Assembly (NCBI GenBank): GCA_000350305.1
Contig: CP002916.1
Location: 744,001 to 808,000, forward strand
Length of the DNA: 64,000 nt
Reading direction: 5' to 3'
Source of the DNA: Thermoplasmatales archaeon BRNA1
GTDB taxonomy: Archaea > Thermoplasmatota > Thermoplasmata > Methanomassiliicoccales > Methanomethylophilaceae
The position numbers and the translations under genes are program-made. Below, in pieces: positions 9,127 through 17,736 of the stretch. Every line of letters starts with the position of its first letter. Position 1 is the stretch's first letter. A model generated the notes under the pieces. That model had not been told where the DNA came from. It was given only the letters and a program-made list of their open reading frames with translations, and made no database searches.

Positions 9127-9311
9127 CGGCCGAGATCACCTGCCGAAACTTGTTCAAAACTCTTCCGATTTTTCAATATTTGGCGGTTTTCCCTTTCCCT
9201 CAGAACATTTCAATAAACGTCTGGCTCAACTATTAAAATCGGTTGGGAATTTTTTATTAATTTTTTTCCGTACTCATTCCTATTAAGTACACAAAGTCAT
9301 TTTAGTAGTTT

Positions 9312-9318
9312 CGAGGTG
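9312..9318 (+). promoter_or_regulatory. Ribosome binding site deciding a GTG start
   Basis: GAGGTGA, 5 bases before GTG 9324, matches the archaeal anti-Shine-Dalgarno sequence and fixes the start of the PemK-like gene. The AT-rich stretch at 9160-9310 upstream is the likely promoter region. Confidence 0.6.
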
Positions 9319-9323
9319 AAAAA

Positions 9324-9659
9324 GTGAAGCCCAAGAAACTCAACAACAAGGGCCGCCCCCACCCCGGGGAGGTTTGGAAAACAAGGAACATCGAATACCA
9401 GGACAAGGTTGGAGTGAAGTCACGTCCGATTGTCGTCATGGAAGTCATAGGGAACGTGGTGTCCTACTACAAGTGTACTACAAGTTCGGGAATCCCCGGC
9501 ACACACCATATCCTCGACCCCATCAGTGCGGGCCTCTACAAGGAGACCTACATCGTCCCGAAGATCGAGAAGATCGGACTTCACAGGCTCGCGTACCAGT
9601 ACGGCACGCTGTCTAGGTTCGACAAGGATGCAATCAGGAATTTCAGGGGGACCCTGTGA
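9324..9659 (+). CDS. PemK/MazF-like (type II toxin fold) protein
   Basis: A 111-residue protein with the PemK/MazF beta-barrel opening PHPGEVWKTR followed by KSRPIVVMEV and YKCTTS. MazF/PemK toxins are RNases, but the catalytic residues cannot be confirmed without alignment. GTG start with a strong ribosome site. The TGA overlaps the ATG of the downstream substrate-binding protein, so the two are translationally coupled. No antitoxin precedes it immediately. A paralogue on the other strand (14911-15249) shares HPGE-W, KSRP-VV and YKCT. It may be a domesticated relative regulating the importer rather than a free toxin. Confidence 0.65.
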   Translation: MKPKKLNNKGRPHPGEVWKTRNIEYQDKVGVKSRPIVVMEVIGNVVSYYKCTTSSGIPGTHHILDPISAGLYKETYIVPKIEKIGLHRLAYQYGTLSRFDKDAIRNFRGTL

Positions 9660-10732
9660 TGAAGAAGACCTTCGCAATCGCTGCCGTCCTGATTTTAGCC
9701 ATGGCCGGGGCCTCCGTGTTCCTGATCCAGAACCACGATAAGGAAAGCGACACGGTCGTCGTGAAAGATATGCTCGGGGACTCGGTCGAGGTCAAGAAGA
9801 ATCCAAGAGTCGCGTGTGTATCCCGCAACTCCTACGATCCCCTCGTGTCCTTCGGACTCCGGGACTACATCGACGGGACCTACGAGACAACGCTGGAGAA
9901 CAAATGGGTGTACGAGATGGAACCCACCGCCTCCAAACTATTCGTCTATGACTATTCCGAGAGTCCCGAGACCTATATCGAACGCGGTGTGGATCTGGTA
10001 CTGGCACCGGAACACCATAACAACATGGCTAGCAATCTTCGTGAGCACGGGATAGCGACCATCGTCCTATGGCCTTACGGTAACCCGACCTACGAGCCCT
10101 ATCTTTACTTCATCGCGGACCTGGCTAAGCAGCTGTGGCCGGATGTGGAGGGTGTGGCAGAGAAAGCGGATGCCTGGAAGAAGGACCTCTCGGACACGCT
10201 GGACCTGATCTCCTCCACCATTAAGGAGAAGGGGCTGACCTCCAAGACGCTCTACTATGCCCGCGGTGAGAAAAACAGGCTCCTGAGCTACACCGACATC
10301 GGAGGATCGTTCGTGGACTTCGCGTTCACTACGCTCGGTGTAAACTACCTGTCCTCAAAATACGAGTACAACAAACCCTCCACCGAACAGCTCCTGGCAG
10401 ATGACCCCAAGGTCATCGTGCTGGGATCCTATCAGCAGCACGCCCTGGAGAAGGAACTCAGGACCAACTCAATATGGGAGAATGTCACGGCAGTCAAAAA
10501 CGACGAGATCTACAGGATCCCTATCGGCTTTTCACCGATGGAGTACACGTCGGCTTTCGCGCCAGTATTCCTCTGTGATATGGCCAACAAGCTCTACCCA
10601 GAGGTTTTCCACTTCGATATCCCCGCGATGATTAAGGACGTATGCCACCGCTACTACGGTTACGATGCCACTGACGAGAAGGTCCAGTACATGATCGACG
10701 GCCTCGGTCCGGATGGGAAGGCGATGTCATGA
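9659..10732 (+). CDS. Iron/siderophore ABC transporter substrate-binding protein
   Basis: A 357-residue exported protein. An N-terminal membrane or lipoprotein-like segment (residues 3-22, AIAAVLILAMAGASVFLI) is followed by a class III (BtuF/FepB-type) binding fold: VVVKDMLGDSVEVKKNPRV opens domain 1, LVLAPEH and IVLWPYG lie in it, and KVIVLGSYQ plus NDEIYRIPIG belong to domain 2. It captures a metal chelate outside the membrane for the permease and ATPase that follow. Genes overlap by 4 bases on both sides. GTG 9656 is an alternative start. The exact ligand (iron chelate, cobamide or haem) cannot be told. Confidence 0.85.
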   Translation: MKKTFAIAAVLILAMAGASVFLIQNHDKESDTVVVKDMLGDSVEVKKNPRVACVSRNSYDPLVSFGLRDYIDGTYETTLENKWVYEMEPTASKLFVYDYSESPETYIERGVDLVLAPEHHNNMASNLREHGIATIVLWPYGNPTYEPYLYFIADLAKQLWPDVEGVAEKADAWKKDLSDTLDLISSTIKEKGLTSKTLYYARGEKNRLLSYTDIGGSFVDFAFTTLGVNYLSSKYEYNKPSTEQLLADDPKVIVLGSYQQHALEKELRTNSIWENVTAVKNDEIYRIPIGFSPMEYTSAFAPVFLCDMANKLYPEVFHFDIPAMIKDVCHRYYGYDATDEKVQYMIDGLGPDGKAMS

Positions 10733-11739
10733 ACGGCGAAAGAAAACTCTTTCTCACCCTCGCCATCGGGGTCCCCCTGATGGCGGCGGTGTTCGCCATC
10801 GCCATCTGCGTCGGCAGATATCAGGTGTCTCTCGATGCCCTGATGGGGATACTCAGCGGGAACCGTGCCGCATACCCTACCGAGTGGAACGTCCTGGTCA
10901 AACTCCGCATCCCGAGGACCATCGCCGCCTTAGCGGTAGGTATCGGACTCAGCGTATCGGGACTGCTCTATCAGGAACTGTTCCAGAACAAACTGGTCTC
11001 GCCCGATCTCCTCGGGGTTTCCGACGGTGCGGGAGTGGGTGCGGCGGTAGCCATCCTGCTGGGTCTATCCTCGTGGGCAATCACGGGACTGAGCTTCATC
11101 ACCGGCATACTAGCCGTGCTCGCGGCGATTGCCATATCCCGTTCGGTTAGGAGCAGATCGTCAGCAACACTTCTGCTGTCGGGGATAATCGTGGGGGGAT
11201 TCGCTGCATCCGTCCTCGGATTCGTCAAATACCTCGCTGGACCGGATACCACTCTGGCGAGCATCGAGTTCTGGTTGATGGGTTCGTGTGAATACGTGAA
11301 CATGGATAAGGCCTTGCTCCTGGCCGGGGCGATAACCGTCTGCATGGCGATCATAATCCCCATCAAGTGGCGCATCTACCTCATATCCCTGGGAAGCGAG
11401 GAATGCAGGTCGAGGGGAATAAACTACAACGCCTACAAGTGGCTGATAATAGGCCTTGCGACCCTGATGACCGCGGCAACGGTCTCGGTAGTGGGGTGCG
11501 TAGCCTGGATAGGGCTGGTCATCCCTCATATCGCCAGAATGGTCGTAGGGCGGAACACCAAGTTCAGCATCCCTCTGGCGGCCATATTCGGAGGGATCCT
11601 GATGATGGTAGCGGACATCGTATCTAGATGCTTCACAACATCGGAGATACCTCTCCTGGTGGTGATGGGCATGATCGGTTCCGTGATGTTCGTAATCATA
11701 CTGCGTTTAACAGGAGGGAGAATCGATGATAGGCTTTGA
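10729..11739 (+). CDS. FecCD-family ABC transporter permease
   Basis: A 336-residue protein with about ten hydrophobic segments and FecCD hallmarks: LRIPRTIAALAVGIGLSVSG, SPDLLGVSDGAGVGAA, and near the end WIGLVIPHIARMVVGRNTKF, the cytoplasmic loop that couples to the ATPase. It forms the membrane channel as a homodimer. The start overlaps the preceding stop by 4 bases, and the end overlaps the ATPase gene by 14 bases, so it is an operon middle gene. Confidence 0.92.
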   Translation: MNGERKLFLTLAIGVPLMAAVFAIAICVGRYQVSLDALMGILSGNRAAYPTEWNVLVKLRIPRTIAALAVGIGLSVSGLLYQELFQNKLVSPDLLGVSDGAGVGAAVAILLGLSSWAITGLSFITGILAVLAAIAISRSVRSRSSATLLLSGIIVGGFAASVLGFVKYLAGPDTTLASIEFWLMGSCEYVNMDKALLLAGAITVCMAIIIPIKWRIYLISLGSEECRSRGINYNAYKWLIIGLATLMTAATVSVVGCVAWIGLVIPHIARMVVGRNTKFSIPLAAIFGGILMMVADIVSRCFTTSEIPLLVVMGMIGSVMFVIILRLTGGRIDDRL

Positions 11740-12526
11740 GGTAACTAACACCTCGTACGGATACGGGAAGGGCACCCTGATACTGAACGGGATTACCCTG
11801 AAGTGCGAAAAGGGAACGGTCAACACCCTTCTGGGGCTGAACGGCTGCGGTAAGACCACGCTCATCAAAACGATGGCCGGACTCTACAAGCCGGACGGAG
11901 GAAAGGTCACCTATGACGGGAAGGACATCCATGCCCTTTCGGACAGGGAGAGATCGGCTTACATAGCGTACGTCAACCAGCACGGGAACCATGTAAGCGA
12001 CTACCCCGTCCAGGACTACCTTCTAATGAGCACCATAAACTCCCTTCAGCCCTTCGAGGAGCCGGGCAGGAAACAGATGGAGATCGTAGACAGGTGTCTC
12101 GATCTGCTCGGAATCAGCGGGATGAAATCGAAGAACATCGGACAACTCAGCGGTGGACAAAGGCAGCTGGTATACATCTGCGCGGCACTGGTCCAGGACA
12201 GCGAGGTGATACTGCTGGACGAACCCACGTCCGCATTAGACCTCAGGAACGAGCATACAGTCCTGAGCACACTCAAGAGGATCGCAGAGGACACCGGAAA
12301 AACAATCATTCTATCCACCCACGATCCTAACCATGCCCTGTTCCTGGATGCCAACGTCTTCCTGATGGATGGCGGGAAGATCATCTCAAATGGACCCAGC
12401 AGGGACATCATCACAGCGGAGAAACTGAAAATGGTTTACGGAGACGGAATCTGCTTCAGCTCGGATCTGCCGTACAGGGAGATTTCCTACACGTACTGCT
12501 CGGTTCGGAACAATTCGGTGGAATAA
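11726..12526 (+). CDS. FecE-type ABC transporter ATP-binding protein
   Basis: A 266-residue ATPase with Walker A GLNGCGKT at 37-44, the LSGGQ signature at 141-145, Walker B ILLDEP at 162-167 and a switch histidine in STHDPNH. It powers the preceding permease. Length and C-terminus (AEKLKMVYG...) match FecE. Compare the homologue at 63.1-63.9 kb, where the equivalent C-terminal extension follows a TAG codon. The stop codon lies within a palindrome that may be an operator for the next gene. Confidence 0.92.
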   Translation: MIGFEVTNTSYGYGKGTLILNGITLKCEKGTVNTLLGLNGCGKTTLIKTMAGLYKPDGGKVTYDGKDIHALSDRERSAYIAYVNQHGNHVSDYPVQDYLLMSTINSLQPFEEPGRKQMEIVDRCLDLLGISGMKSKNIGQLSGGQRQLVYICAALVQDSEVILLDEPTSALDLRNEHTVLSTLKRIAEDTGKTIILSTHDPNHALFLDANVFLMDGGKIISNGPSRDIITAEKLKMVYGDGICFSSDLPYREISYTYCSVRNNSVE

Positions 12527-12532
12527 TTCCAC
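12518..12532. promoter_or_regulatory. 15-base palindrome before the 660-codon unknown gene
   Basis: GTGGAATAATTCCAC is a perfect dyad around one central base. It spans the ATPase stop codon and lies 10 bases before the TATA-like CAATTATTAA (12541-12550). An operator is plausible. Confidence 0.4.
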
Positions 12533-12575
12533 ACTGGGAGCAATTATTAACATGGTAGATGATGGAGGTTTAGCA

Positions 12576-14534
12576 ATGGGCAGAAGAAAAAAGACGGACA
12601 ACAACAATACCGAGGGGCAAACCGAGAAGGTAATGAAATTCAACACTCCCAAGAGCACTACGCTCTGTTTCTTCAAACTGTTTTTGGATCAGGTATACCG
12701 CCCGGGTCCAAAGTATCTGAGTGAGAACGGAGATGTACTCAGAATGTACACTTCTGACAAACATCAGGACATTACCTCAGAGGGAATCGAATATGCCCGT
12801 TTCGCTTACAGTGTGTATCTGGGTGACTGGTGCGAGGACAAATCCAACATGCCAGACGACTCTGTCAGGGTGCCAGATCTTTTCTTCAGAGATCTGACCC
12901 CCATCGGCATAGCGAATTATCTGATCGAGGACAAAAAGGCCGTACAGAGTGTTTTCCGTCCGATAATCGGCGACGAAGAATACACTCCTCCCGCGACCGA
13001 GGATTCTATACGCAAAGCACTGGGCTGGATTAAGGGAGATAAAGGCATCCTTCTGAGGACGAAAAGCAAGACTCATTCATGCAATACCAAATGGTACTTC
13101 CCGAATGAGTCTCAAAAAGCATTCATGGACTTCGTCGAGGGTATGCGTCCACTGGTAAATCCAGATACCTTCGGAAGATACTCATTCATCTTCAACACGG
13201 AATATTTCAGACTGTGCCTTACCAAGCAATTCGTTCTGGACATCCTGAAAAAGACCGGACTGTACCTGTGCTTGTCTATGCCTGTTCAGTATAACGGTGC
13301 ATATACCTTCAAAGATGGGGCCGGAGAGACCATCACCATTCCATCAGAAGAGCTGAAATCGGTAAGAAAAGTCCTTCAGTTTCTGCCAATCGTCGGAAGA
13401 TACCCGAAAAAATACGAAGATCTCAGTACCAACCTCCAATTTGCTAAGTTCGTAAAGGAAGTGGAGGAATTCTGTCTTTCTCCTGATTGTCAGAAGTTAA
13501 GTGATATCGAGAAACACTTTTACGGGGCACCTTCGGGAACCGAACCAGACTATGAGATGCCCAAGAGAGAGGATAGAATCGAATTGCTGAAAAGGATATC
13601 CGAGAAAATACGTAACGACCTGGATAGTGATTACCGTATCAAGAAGGCCCTCGGTAACTATGACCATTTCAGGACCTACCTGACTAAGATAGATAGTTTC
13701 GACATCAGCAAACTGGAAGTGGATCACGGTTTGGATAAGGACGGGGATTTGACCAACGATCTGCCCATCATACAGGTTTTCTTTGCCGATCCGGACGGCA
13801 CCTACCGCGAAGAGGACCCTTGGGCACCTGTCAAACTGTCTAAGGACGAGATCACACTCATCAGAGAAACAGAAATACGTATCGACATAATTGCAGAGAA
13901 GGAGGCTCCCGAAGTTCGTGAAGATGCGGTATGCTCCCCTATGCTGATTACGCCCATTGAAAAAATAGAAGACCGCCATTATGAAGAGTTGGTTGATGAA
14001 TATCCAGACATACTGGATAAGGTAATCCTTCCAATATTGTCGTTGATTCAGTTCTCACCCAGCGCTCTCTTCTATTTCGTCTGCGAGCAGAACGAGTGGA
14101 TGGAAACCTGCCGCGTCGATGGAGACAATAAGGCATTCGATCCGCTTAAGCTGATAGAGAAACTGACGAGGAAAGCCATCAAGGATCACCTTAACGATAT
14201 GTCTGTAACAGACGCACGTTACCCCATTCGTTGCATCTGTGCTGGAAATGTGATGACCGAAGAGCGCATTATCCCATCCGTTCTGTCTTTCCGGCTCGGT
14301 GAAGAGCACTTGATGTCGCTTGGATGGTCCGAATATATCCCCAACTACAGCAACAAATCCAGATTCGAGCCGTATCTGTTCGATGACTTGCCGCGCTATT
14401 CCCAACGTGTACTGGATATAGTAAAGATGTCTTCGCTGAAGGGGTCTCCATTCAGGGATTTCCTAATTAGCGCGTTGGTAGAGCACGATTCAGAATGGAA
14501 GGAATACGTTCAGAAGAAGCAGCCCAAAACATGA
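12576..14534 (+). CDS. Large hypothetical protein
   Basis: A 652-residue soluble protein with no signal peptide or clear membrane segment; I recognise no family. The N-terminus is basic and Asn-rich (GRRKKTDNNNTEGQ), followed by mixed alpha/beta sequence. Start choice: GGAGG at 12564-12568 sits 7 bases before ATG 12576, which makes it better than the in-frame ATGs at 12552 and 12558. Composition is somewhat AT-richer than its neighbours, hinting at transfer. It stands alone, with a possible operator before it and a perfect 12-base inverted repeat after it. No function is proposed. Confidence 0.75.
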   Translation: MGRRKKTDNNNTEGQTEKVMKFNTPKSTTLCFFKLFLDQVYRPGPKYLSENGDVLRMYTSDKHQDITSEGIEYARFAYSVYLGDWCEDKSNMPDDSVRVPDLFFRDLTPIGIANYLIEDKKAVQSVFRPIIGDEEYTPPATEDSIRKALGWIKGDKGILLRTKSKTHSCNTKWYFPNESQKAFMDFVEGMRPLVNPDTFGRYSFIFNTEYFRLCLTKQFVLDILKKTGLYLCLSMPVQYNGAYTFKDGAGETITIPSEELKSVRKVLQFLPIVGRYPKKYEDLSTNLQFAKFVKEVEEFCLSPDCQKLSDIEKHFYGAPSGTEPDYEMPKREDRIELLKRISEKIRNDLDSDYRIKKALGNYDHFRTYLTKIDSFDISKLEVDHGLDKDGDLTNDLPIIQVFFADPDGTYREEDPWAPVKLSKDEITLIRETEIRIDIIAEKEAPEVREDAVCSPMLITPIEKIEDRHYEELVDEYPDILDKVILPILSLIQFSPSALFYFVCEQNEWMETCRVDGDNKAFDPLKLIEKLTRKAIKDHLNDMSVTDARYPIRCICAGNVMTEERIIPSVLSFRLGEEHLMSLGWSEYIPNYSNKSRFEPYLFDDLPRYSQRVLDIVKMSSLKGSPFRDFLISALVEHDSEWKEYVQKKQPKT

Positions 14535-14540
14535 TGGGAC

Positions 14541-14582
14541 GTTGATTCGTGTATGAGCCGTTTAACCCAGACACGAATCAAC
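14541..14582. terminator. Hairpin between convergent genes
   Basis: GTTGATTCGTGT (14541-14552) and ACACGAATCAAC (14571-14582) are a perfect 12-base inverted repeat with an 18-base loop. It lies between the plus-strand 652-residue gene and the minus-strand 60-residue gene, so it may stop both. Confidence 0.5.
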
Positions 14583-14600
14583 GGATTTCGTTCGAGAGCG

Positions 14601-14783
14601 TCAGTCGGTCTTCTCCATCAGCTTCTCTCCCAGCATCCTGACCTTCGCATCCAACCAGGTCAGCATCTCCTCGGCCAGTCCCGTGGTCTTCGGACACATC
14701 TTCAGGAACAGCAGCGTCTGATCCCTGACGTTGTAGAGGTGTTCGTATTCGAGCTCCAGATAATTCATGTCGTCTTGTGACAT
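14601..14783 (-). CDS. Small hypothetical helical protein
   Basis: Sixty residues beginning MSQDDMNYLELEYEHLYNV, predicted all-helical and acidic (LEEMLTWLDAKVRML-like heptads). Supported as a gene by a canonical TATA box (TTTATAAA) 25 bases before the ATG on the minus strand, consistent with a leaderless transcript. No family recognised. Confidence 0.6.
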   Translation of the reverse strand: MSQDDMNYLELEYEHLYNVRDQTLLFLKMCPKTTGLAEEMLTWLDAKVRMLGEKLMEKTD

Positions 14784-14807
14784 GGTTAACCTAAGGTTTG
14801 TGTTCCA

Positions 14808-14815
14808 TTTATAAA
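14808..14815 (-). promoter_or_regulatory. TATA box for the 60-residue gene
   Basis: TTTATAAA, centred 28 bases before ATG 14783 on the minus strand. Good consensus and spacing for a leaderless archaeal promoter. Confidence 0.65.
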
Positions 14816-14882
14816 GGCACGCACTACATGTAATACTAATCGCAGTTTAATCAATCTTCTTCGCGGGGTTGGATGGGTTTAA

Positions 14883-14902
14883 CCCGGCGGTCTCCCGCCG
14901 GG
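14883..14902 (-). terminator. GC-rich hairpin after the PemK-like gene
   Basis: CCCGGCGG-TCTC-CCGCCGGG, a perfect 8-base stem and 4-base loop. On the minus strand it begins 8 bases after the stop of the PemK-like gene, so it probably ends that operon. Confidence 0.5.
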
Positions 14903-14910
14903 GATTTTCA

Positions 14911-15249
14911 TCATAGTTTGCCGAAGTTCACTCTGTCCTCCTCTGAGATAGAACCCAGTTTGTAAGACAATTGCTCCCTCGGGATGAAGATCGGGTCGTA
15001 GTCGATGTACGAGTACTTCGTCAGACCCGCCTCTTCCAGGTCGATCACTCTGTACCTCTCCCTGAAGGTCGATTCCTGGCTGGTGCATTTGTAGCACAGG
15101 AACATATCCCCCTCGCGTCTCTTGATGACAACTGGGCGGCTCTTGGAATGGATGCCGTCCTCGAAGGGAAGAGCCTCTGCCAGCCATATCTCGCCGTGGT
15201 GGGGTGCCTGGACCCTCTTGTTTGGATTGAACCCTCTCAGGCGAGTCAT
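14911..15249 (-). CDS. PemK/MazF-like protein, second copy
   Basis: A 112-residue protein starting MTRLRGFNPNKRVQ. Shared signatures with the gene at 9324-9659 are HHGEIWLAE, SKSRPVVIK and YKCTSQ, i.e. the first strands of the PemK/MazF barrel. The frame stays open upstream, but the ATG at 15249 is chosen because it overlaps the stop of the zinc-ribbon gene (ATGA) and because the upstream residues look non-coding. No antitoxin is adjacent; its partner here is a small zinc-ribbon membrane protein. RNase activity is unproven. Confidence 0.6.
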   Translation of the reverse strand: MTRLRGFNPNKRVQAPHHGEIWLAEALPFEDGIHSKSRPVVIKRREGDMFLCYKCTSQESTFRERYRVIDLEEAGLTKYSYIDYDPIFIPREQLSYKLGSISEEDRVNFGKL

Positions 15250-15434
15250 TTCTTCCCATCCTCCTTGTAGATGCGGTGGTGGCATTCCGTGCAGACCCTG
15301 GACCTCACCAGGGCGCAGTATATCAGGTAGATCGGGAGGTATCCTATCAATAGGAAGACGAAAACCCAGAGCCATCTGACCTTGCTAGCCTTGACGATCT
15401 TCCCGCAATACGGGCAGTACATCTCTTTAGCCAT
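15246..15434 (-). CDS. Small zinc-ribbon membrane protein
   Basis: Sixty-two residues. An N-terminal CPYCGK pair (C7, C10) and a C-terminal CTECHH pair flank a hydrophobic helix WLWVFVFLLIGYLPIYLIYC, so the two halves of a zinc knuckle may meet across a hairpin or the protein may dimerise. The stop overlaps the start of the PemK-like gene. It lies 31 bases after the large propeller-like gene on the same strand, so the three may be co-transcribed. Function unknown. Confidence 0.6.
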   Translation of the reverse strand: MAKEMYCPYCGKIVKASKVRWLWVFVFLLIGYLPIYLIYCALVRSRVCTECHHRIYKEDGKK

Positions 15435-15465
15435 AGCTATCGCTGCTCCTTTTGCTCCGTATGGC

Positions 15466-17736
15466 TCACTCGGTATCCTTCAGGCAGAAGAAGACGCCGC
15501 TGTTCTGCACGATTGTTCCGAAGGATGTCCTGAACTTCCTGTTGAGGGGGATCTCATTCCTTGGCCACTTTACCTTCTTGGGCTGTTCGGTGTAACCCAG
15601 CAATCCTTCCAGACGGGCCAGTTTGGCATCGTATCTCGAATACGAGCCGTCCATCTCCTTCACGATACAGGTCTCTCCGTCATGGGATACGACGGTTCCG
15701 TGGACGTATCCGTTCTTCTCCGGGTACTGGGCACGGGAATTCGCATCGCGGGAGCATATCAGGGGTACCTTCTCGGATCTGAACTGCACCACGATACATT
15801 CGTTATCGGCATTCTTGAGGACGAAAGCATCCGCGATACCCGAGACGGGTAGATGTCTCGATTTGTTATCGGTCTTGCTGATGTCACAGGTCTCCGGGTC
15901 CCCGTTGTGGTTGCAATCCACGATGCGGATCGTGATCCTGGGGTCCTCCGACGGGTTCTTATCCAGATCGTCCAGGGAGACCACGGCAATCCTCTCGCCT
16001 GAAAGCTCGCACATCCTGGCATTGAACTTGCTCTCGTCGCATTTGATGGTGGAACTGTGCCTCATGTTGCCGGATTTCATGTTGTAGCGACTCAGGGTCA
16101 CGGGCTTGATCCTGTTCCCATCCCTGTTGAAGTAGAACAGGATGTTGTCCCTGACGGAGATACTGAACTTGAGATTCCAGACCTTGTTCACTTCGACGGA
16201 ACAGTCCTTGAACTCGTCGAGCGTGAAATGAGGGGCTTTCATCCTTCCGAACCTTATCCTGGCGAAGGAACCTTCTTCGAGCGTGGATTGGACATCCTCC
16301 ACCTTCGCCAGTGATACAGTGCCTTTACCGTCAGTTCCGCAGATGATCCACTGGTCCGCATTGATGGCCATCGTGGACAGGAGCAGTTTGTAGCCGTCCA
16401 GATCGTAGACCTCGATTGTCGTTCCCTTGTGGATGTATAGTTTTCCATCCAGGATGATAGCTGCTGCATCGAAACGGCAGGTTCCAAGGGGAATCTGTTC
16501 ATCACCTTTGACGAGGAAGAACCTGGACTGTTCCCCCTTCTCCGGGCGGGTGACCTTGAAGCTGTACTCTTCGTCGATAGGCTCGAACCTGTCTCCGTGT
16601 TCCGATATGAATCCCGTTTCCTGTTCCTTGCCGACGTACTTGTAGTAGGTCAGATCCTCGGAGGAGATGACGCAGTAGTGGGTGTTCCTTCCCCTCAGTG
16701 CAGTCCCGAATACCACATCGGAACCATCGATCCAGATGGCAGTGTTCTTGTCGTAGCGGGTGTCCTCATTGAGTCTCTGGCTCATGAAGTCCGCCACGAT
16801 CTCTTCGAACCTGTATGGGTCTGTGTCGACGTTTTCATCCACGTCCTTGACGTAGGTCAGTTCGTTGTTCTCGATACGATATGCGGAACCGTCTATCAAG
16901 GCCCAGTATCCTTCCTTGTTGTGCAGGAGGTAGCAGGTGCCGATTTCCATGTCACCATCGTCGACGGGCCTTGCGAACCCTTCGCCGGTGGCGTGGAAGA
17001 TGACGTTCCTTTCATAATAGTAGAACTCGCTCGCATCGTCGTTGGTGAGGATGTTGCTGTTCTTCCCGTCTATGGCGGCGGATATTTCCTCTTCCTCGCT
17101 TTCATCGATTGGGATTATGCGGAATCCGAGGTTATGCGTGATGACGATCTTCTCGCTGTTCCCGGACCACAGGAGGTTCCTTTTCCTTCCGTCTTCGTCG
17201 TTGCTGGTCGTCCTGAACAGGATGCGGCAGTCGGCAAGTCCCCAAACCGTGACCTGGTCGCCGTTTATGACGGCCAGTTTCTTCGAGTCGGGGGATATGG
17301 CATAGATCGGGTCACTCTTGCCTTTGAGGATGATCGAGAATATCGGGTAGCATCTGCCGGTCAGGTACACGTCCAGACTGGTGTAGATGCAGAGTTTGTG
17401 AGAAGACGGTTCGGAAAGAGCGATGCTCTGTTCGTTCACCCCGACGGTACCGTCTTCGGAGAGCGTGAGTGCTCCGAATTTCACCGAGGGGACGGTGGCA
17501 ATCCTGTCCAGCGGGACATACCCTATCTTGGACAGCTTTTCTACCAGCCTCGATGTGGGCCCTTCCTTCTTCGCCAGTTCGGTCTTCAGGGCGTAGTCTA
17601 TCATCGTGGACAGACACTGCCATTCTTCGTTGTACGGTGCGTAATGACCGCATTCCTCGATACGGGCGATCAGCACGTCCGTAAGGAGATCTTCATTGGT
17701 CCACACGTCGTGGACGCTATGCTGTGAAACTTTCAT
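15466..17736 (-). CDS. Large hypothetical protein, probably beta-propeller
   Basis: A 756-residue soluble protein. After a helical N-terminus (about 1-65) it consists of repeating four-strand blocks with WD40-like spacing (for example DPIYAISPDSKKLAVINGD followed by VTVWGLADCRILFRT, and YIHKGTTIEVYDLDGYKLLL), suggesting one or two propellers. No signal peptide. A GGAG Shine-Dalgarno lies about 10 bases before the ATG, and a TATA-like GTTAAATATC lies about 110 bases upstream on the minus strand. Propellers usually scaffold protein complexes; a specific role cannot be given. Confidence 0.7.
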   Translation of the reverse strand: MKVSQHSVHDVWTNEDLLTDVLIARIEECGHYAPYNEEWQCLSTMIDYALKTELAKKEGPTSRLVEKLSKIGYVPLDRIATVPSVKFGALTLSEDGTVGVNEQSIALSEPSSHKLCIYTSLDVYLTGRCYPIFSIILKGKSDPIYAISPDSKKLAVINGDQVTVWGLADCRILFRTTSNDEDGRKRNLLWSGNSEKIVITHNLGFRIIPIDESEEEEISAAIDGKNSNILTNDDASEFYYYERNVIFHATGEGFARPVDDGDMEIGTCYLLHNKEGYWALIDGSAYRIENNELTYVKDVDENVDTDPYRFEEIVADFMSQRLNEDTRYDKNTAIWIDGSDVVFGTALRGRNTHYCVISSEDLTYYKYVGKEQETGFISEHGDRFEPIDEEYSFKVTRPEKGEQSRFFLVKGDEQIPLGTCRFDAAAIILDGKLYIHKGTTIEVYDLDGYKLLLSTMAINADQWIICGTDGKGTVSLAKVEDVQSTLEEGSFARIRFGRMKAPHFTLDEFKDCSVEVNKVWNLKFSISVRDNILFYFNRDGNRIKPVTLSRYNMKSGNMRHSSTIKCDESKFNARMCELSGERIAVVSLDDLDKNPSEDPRITIRIVDCNHNGDPETCDISKTDNKSRHLPVSGIADAFVLKNADNECIVVQFRSEKVPLICSRDANSRAQYPEKNGYVHGTVVSHDGETCIVKEMDGSYSRYDAKLARLEGLLGYTEQPKKVKWPRNEIPLNRKFRTSFGTIVQNSGVFFCLKDTE

